The translations under genes and the position numbers were made by a program. Positions 19,546 through 20,069 of a stretch of DNA of 20,069 bases are shown in pieces. The stretch lies in contig JADGJT010000325.1 of NCBI GenBank assembly GCA_027604005.1, positions 338-20,406 of the forward strand, given 5' to 3'. This stretch comes from Dinochytrium kinnereticum (Eukaryota; Chytridiomycota; Chytridiomycetes; Chytridiales; Chytridiaceae). How positions within the stretch are numbered: position 1 is the stretch's first letter; the number at the start of each line of letters is the position of its first letter. The notes under the pieces are model-generated. The model was not told the DNA's origin and did not search any database. It saw only the letters and a program-made list of their open reading frames with translations.

Positions 19546-20069
19546 AGAAATCAGAGAGATACGAGCCTGCAGCTGTCGCCCCTCGTCTCGCCGTCGCCCT
19601 GCCTTCTTTGCCCACAGGCAACCCTCCTTTGGCTCTCCCTCGTCGCATCTCGCCGCTTCGCACCACCACCAGTGACCGTCTGGCAGCTTGCGGCGCCGCT
19701 GTCTCCACGTAAGAGCCACCGTCGCCTCCCCCGACGCCTTGGAGCCTCGCCTTGCTGCCTGCAGCTGCCTGCCGTCGCCGTCTGGCTGCAGCCAGCCGAG
19801 GGAGGGATTTTCCATATTATTTATTATATTTATTATTTTCAATTAATTAATTCTAATTTGTCTTTGCCTCGTTTCAATTTGTTTTGCCTTTCATCTGTGC
19901 TTGCCTGCCTTCGGCGCCATTCGCTGCAGCGACTCTTGCCGGGCATCAAGCTGCTTGCCTGTCGGAGTTGGAACCGCTCGTCGCAGGTGGGGCCCTTAAG
20001 CAAGCGATGGTCGGCCTCGACTTGGGCGGGGGGGGCGGGCGCGCGCCCCGGGGCGGGCGGGGCGCGGGG
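19546..20069. other. GC-rich low-complexity end region
   Basis: Base composition changes abruptly here. From about 19560 to 19800 the sequence is rich in CTGC, GTCGCC and GCCTGC words with a near-repeat of CCTGCAGCTG. A short A+T block follows (about 19810-19860). The last 46 bases (20024-20069) contain only G and C. The long minus frame at 19842-19540 is Arg/Gly/Ala-rich and looks like a by-product of composition. This could be a repeat, a transposon edge or an assembly-edge artefact. Confidence 0.5.

Noticed and set aside
19540..19842. 100-residue minus frame
   Set aside because: Arg/Gly/Ala-rich product of GC-rich low-complexity sequence with internal near-repeats.

Overview
The window reads as nuclear DNA of a fungus with short spliceosomal introns (about 45 to 110 nt, GT-AG with a few GC-AG). 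It carries four multi-exon genes for seven-transmembrane (7TM) receptors and one single-exon F-box/ankyrin gene. Receptors related to Dictyostelium cAMP receptors, together with class C receptors carrying a bacterial-type BMP ligand domain, suggest an early-diverging (zoosporic, chytrid-like) fungus. This placement is inference from gene content, not from a marker gene.

Layout. 1-2274: mostly non-coding, pyrimidine-rich DNA with at most a fragment of a gene at the left edge. 2275-3589 and 4271-5619 (+): a tandem pair of class E / cAMP-receptor-like 7TM genes, each with six exons and the same intron positions and phases; the second has an apparent frame-breaking indel in exon 2. 6789-8270 (+): an intronless F-box plus ankyrin-repeat protein with a TATA box and CCAAT box upstream. 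8987-13326 and 14316-18505 (-): a second tandem pair, each of 17 exons, encoding receptors of about 1,040-1,050 residues built as signal peptide, BMP/PnrA-like ligand-binding domain, about six Kelch repeats, class C (GABA-B-like) 7TM domain and cytoplasmic tail. 18506-20069: non-coding and low-complexity, ending in a pure G/C stretch that may be an assembly edge.

The best candidates for something new are these. (1) The BMP-Kelch-7TM architecture, in which the Kelch part is bounded by phase-0 introns and could be removed as an in-frame cassette. (2) An exon of a single nucleotide, at 12201 in one paralogue and 17397 in the other, between strong acceptor and donor sites. Without it the reading frame of the BMP domain is lost in both genes. 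I reconstructed the exons by hand, using frame continuity, splice consensus and agreement between paralogues; no transcript data were available.

Functionally, the window looks like a small chemosensory cluster: two duplicated receptor families of different classes on opposite strands, separated by a probable ubiquitin-ligase adaptor gene. Nothing in the sequence shows that they share a pathway.
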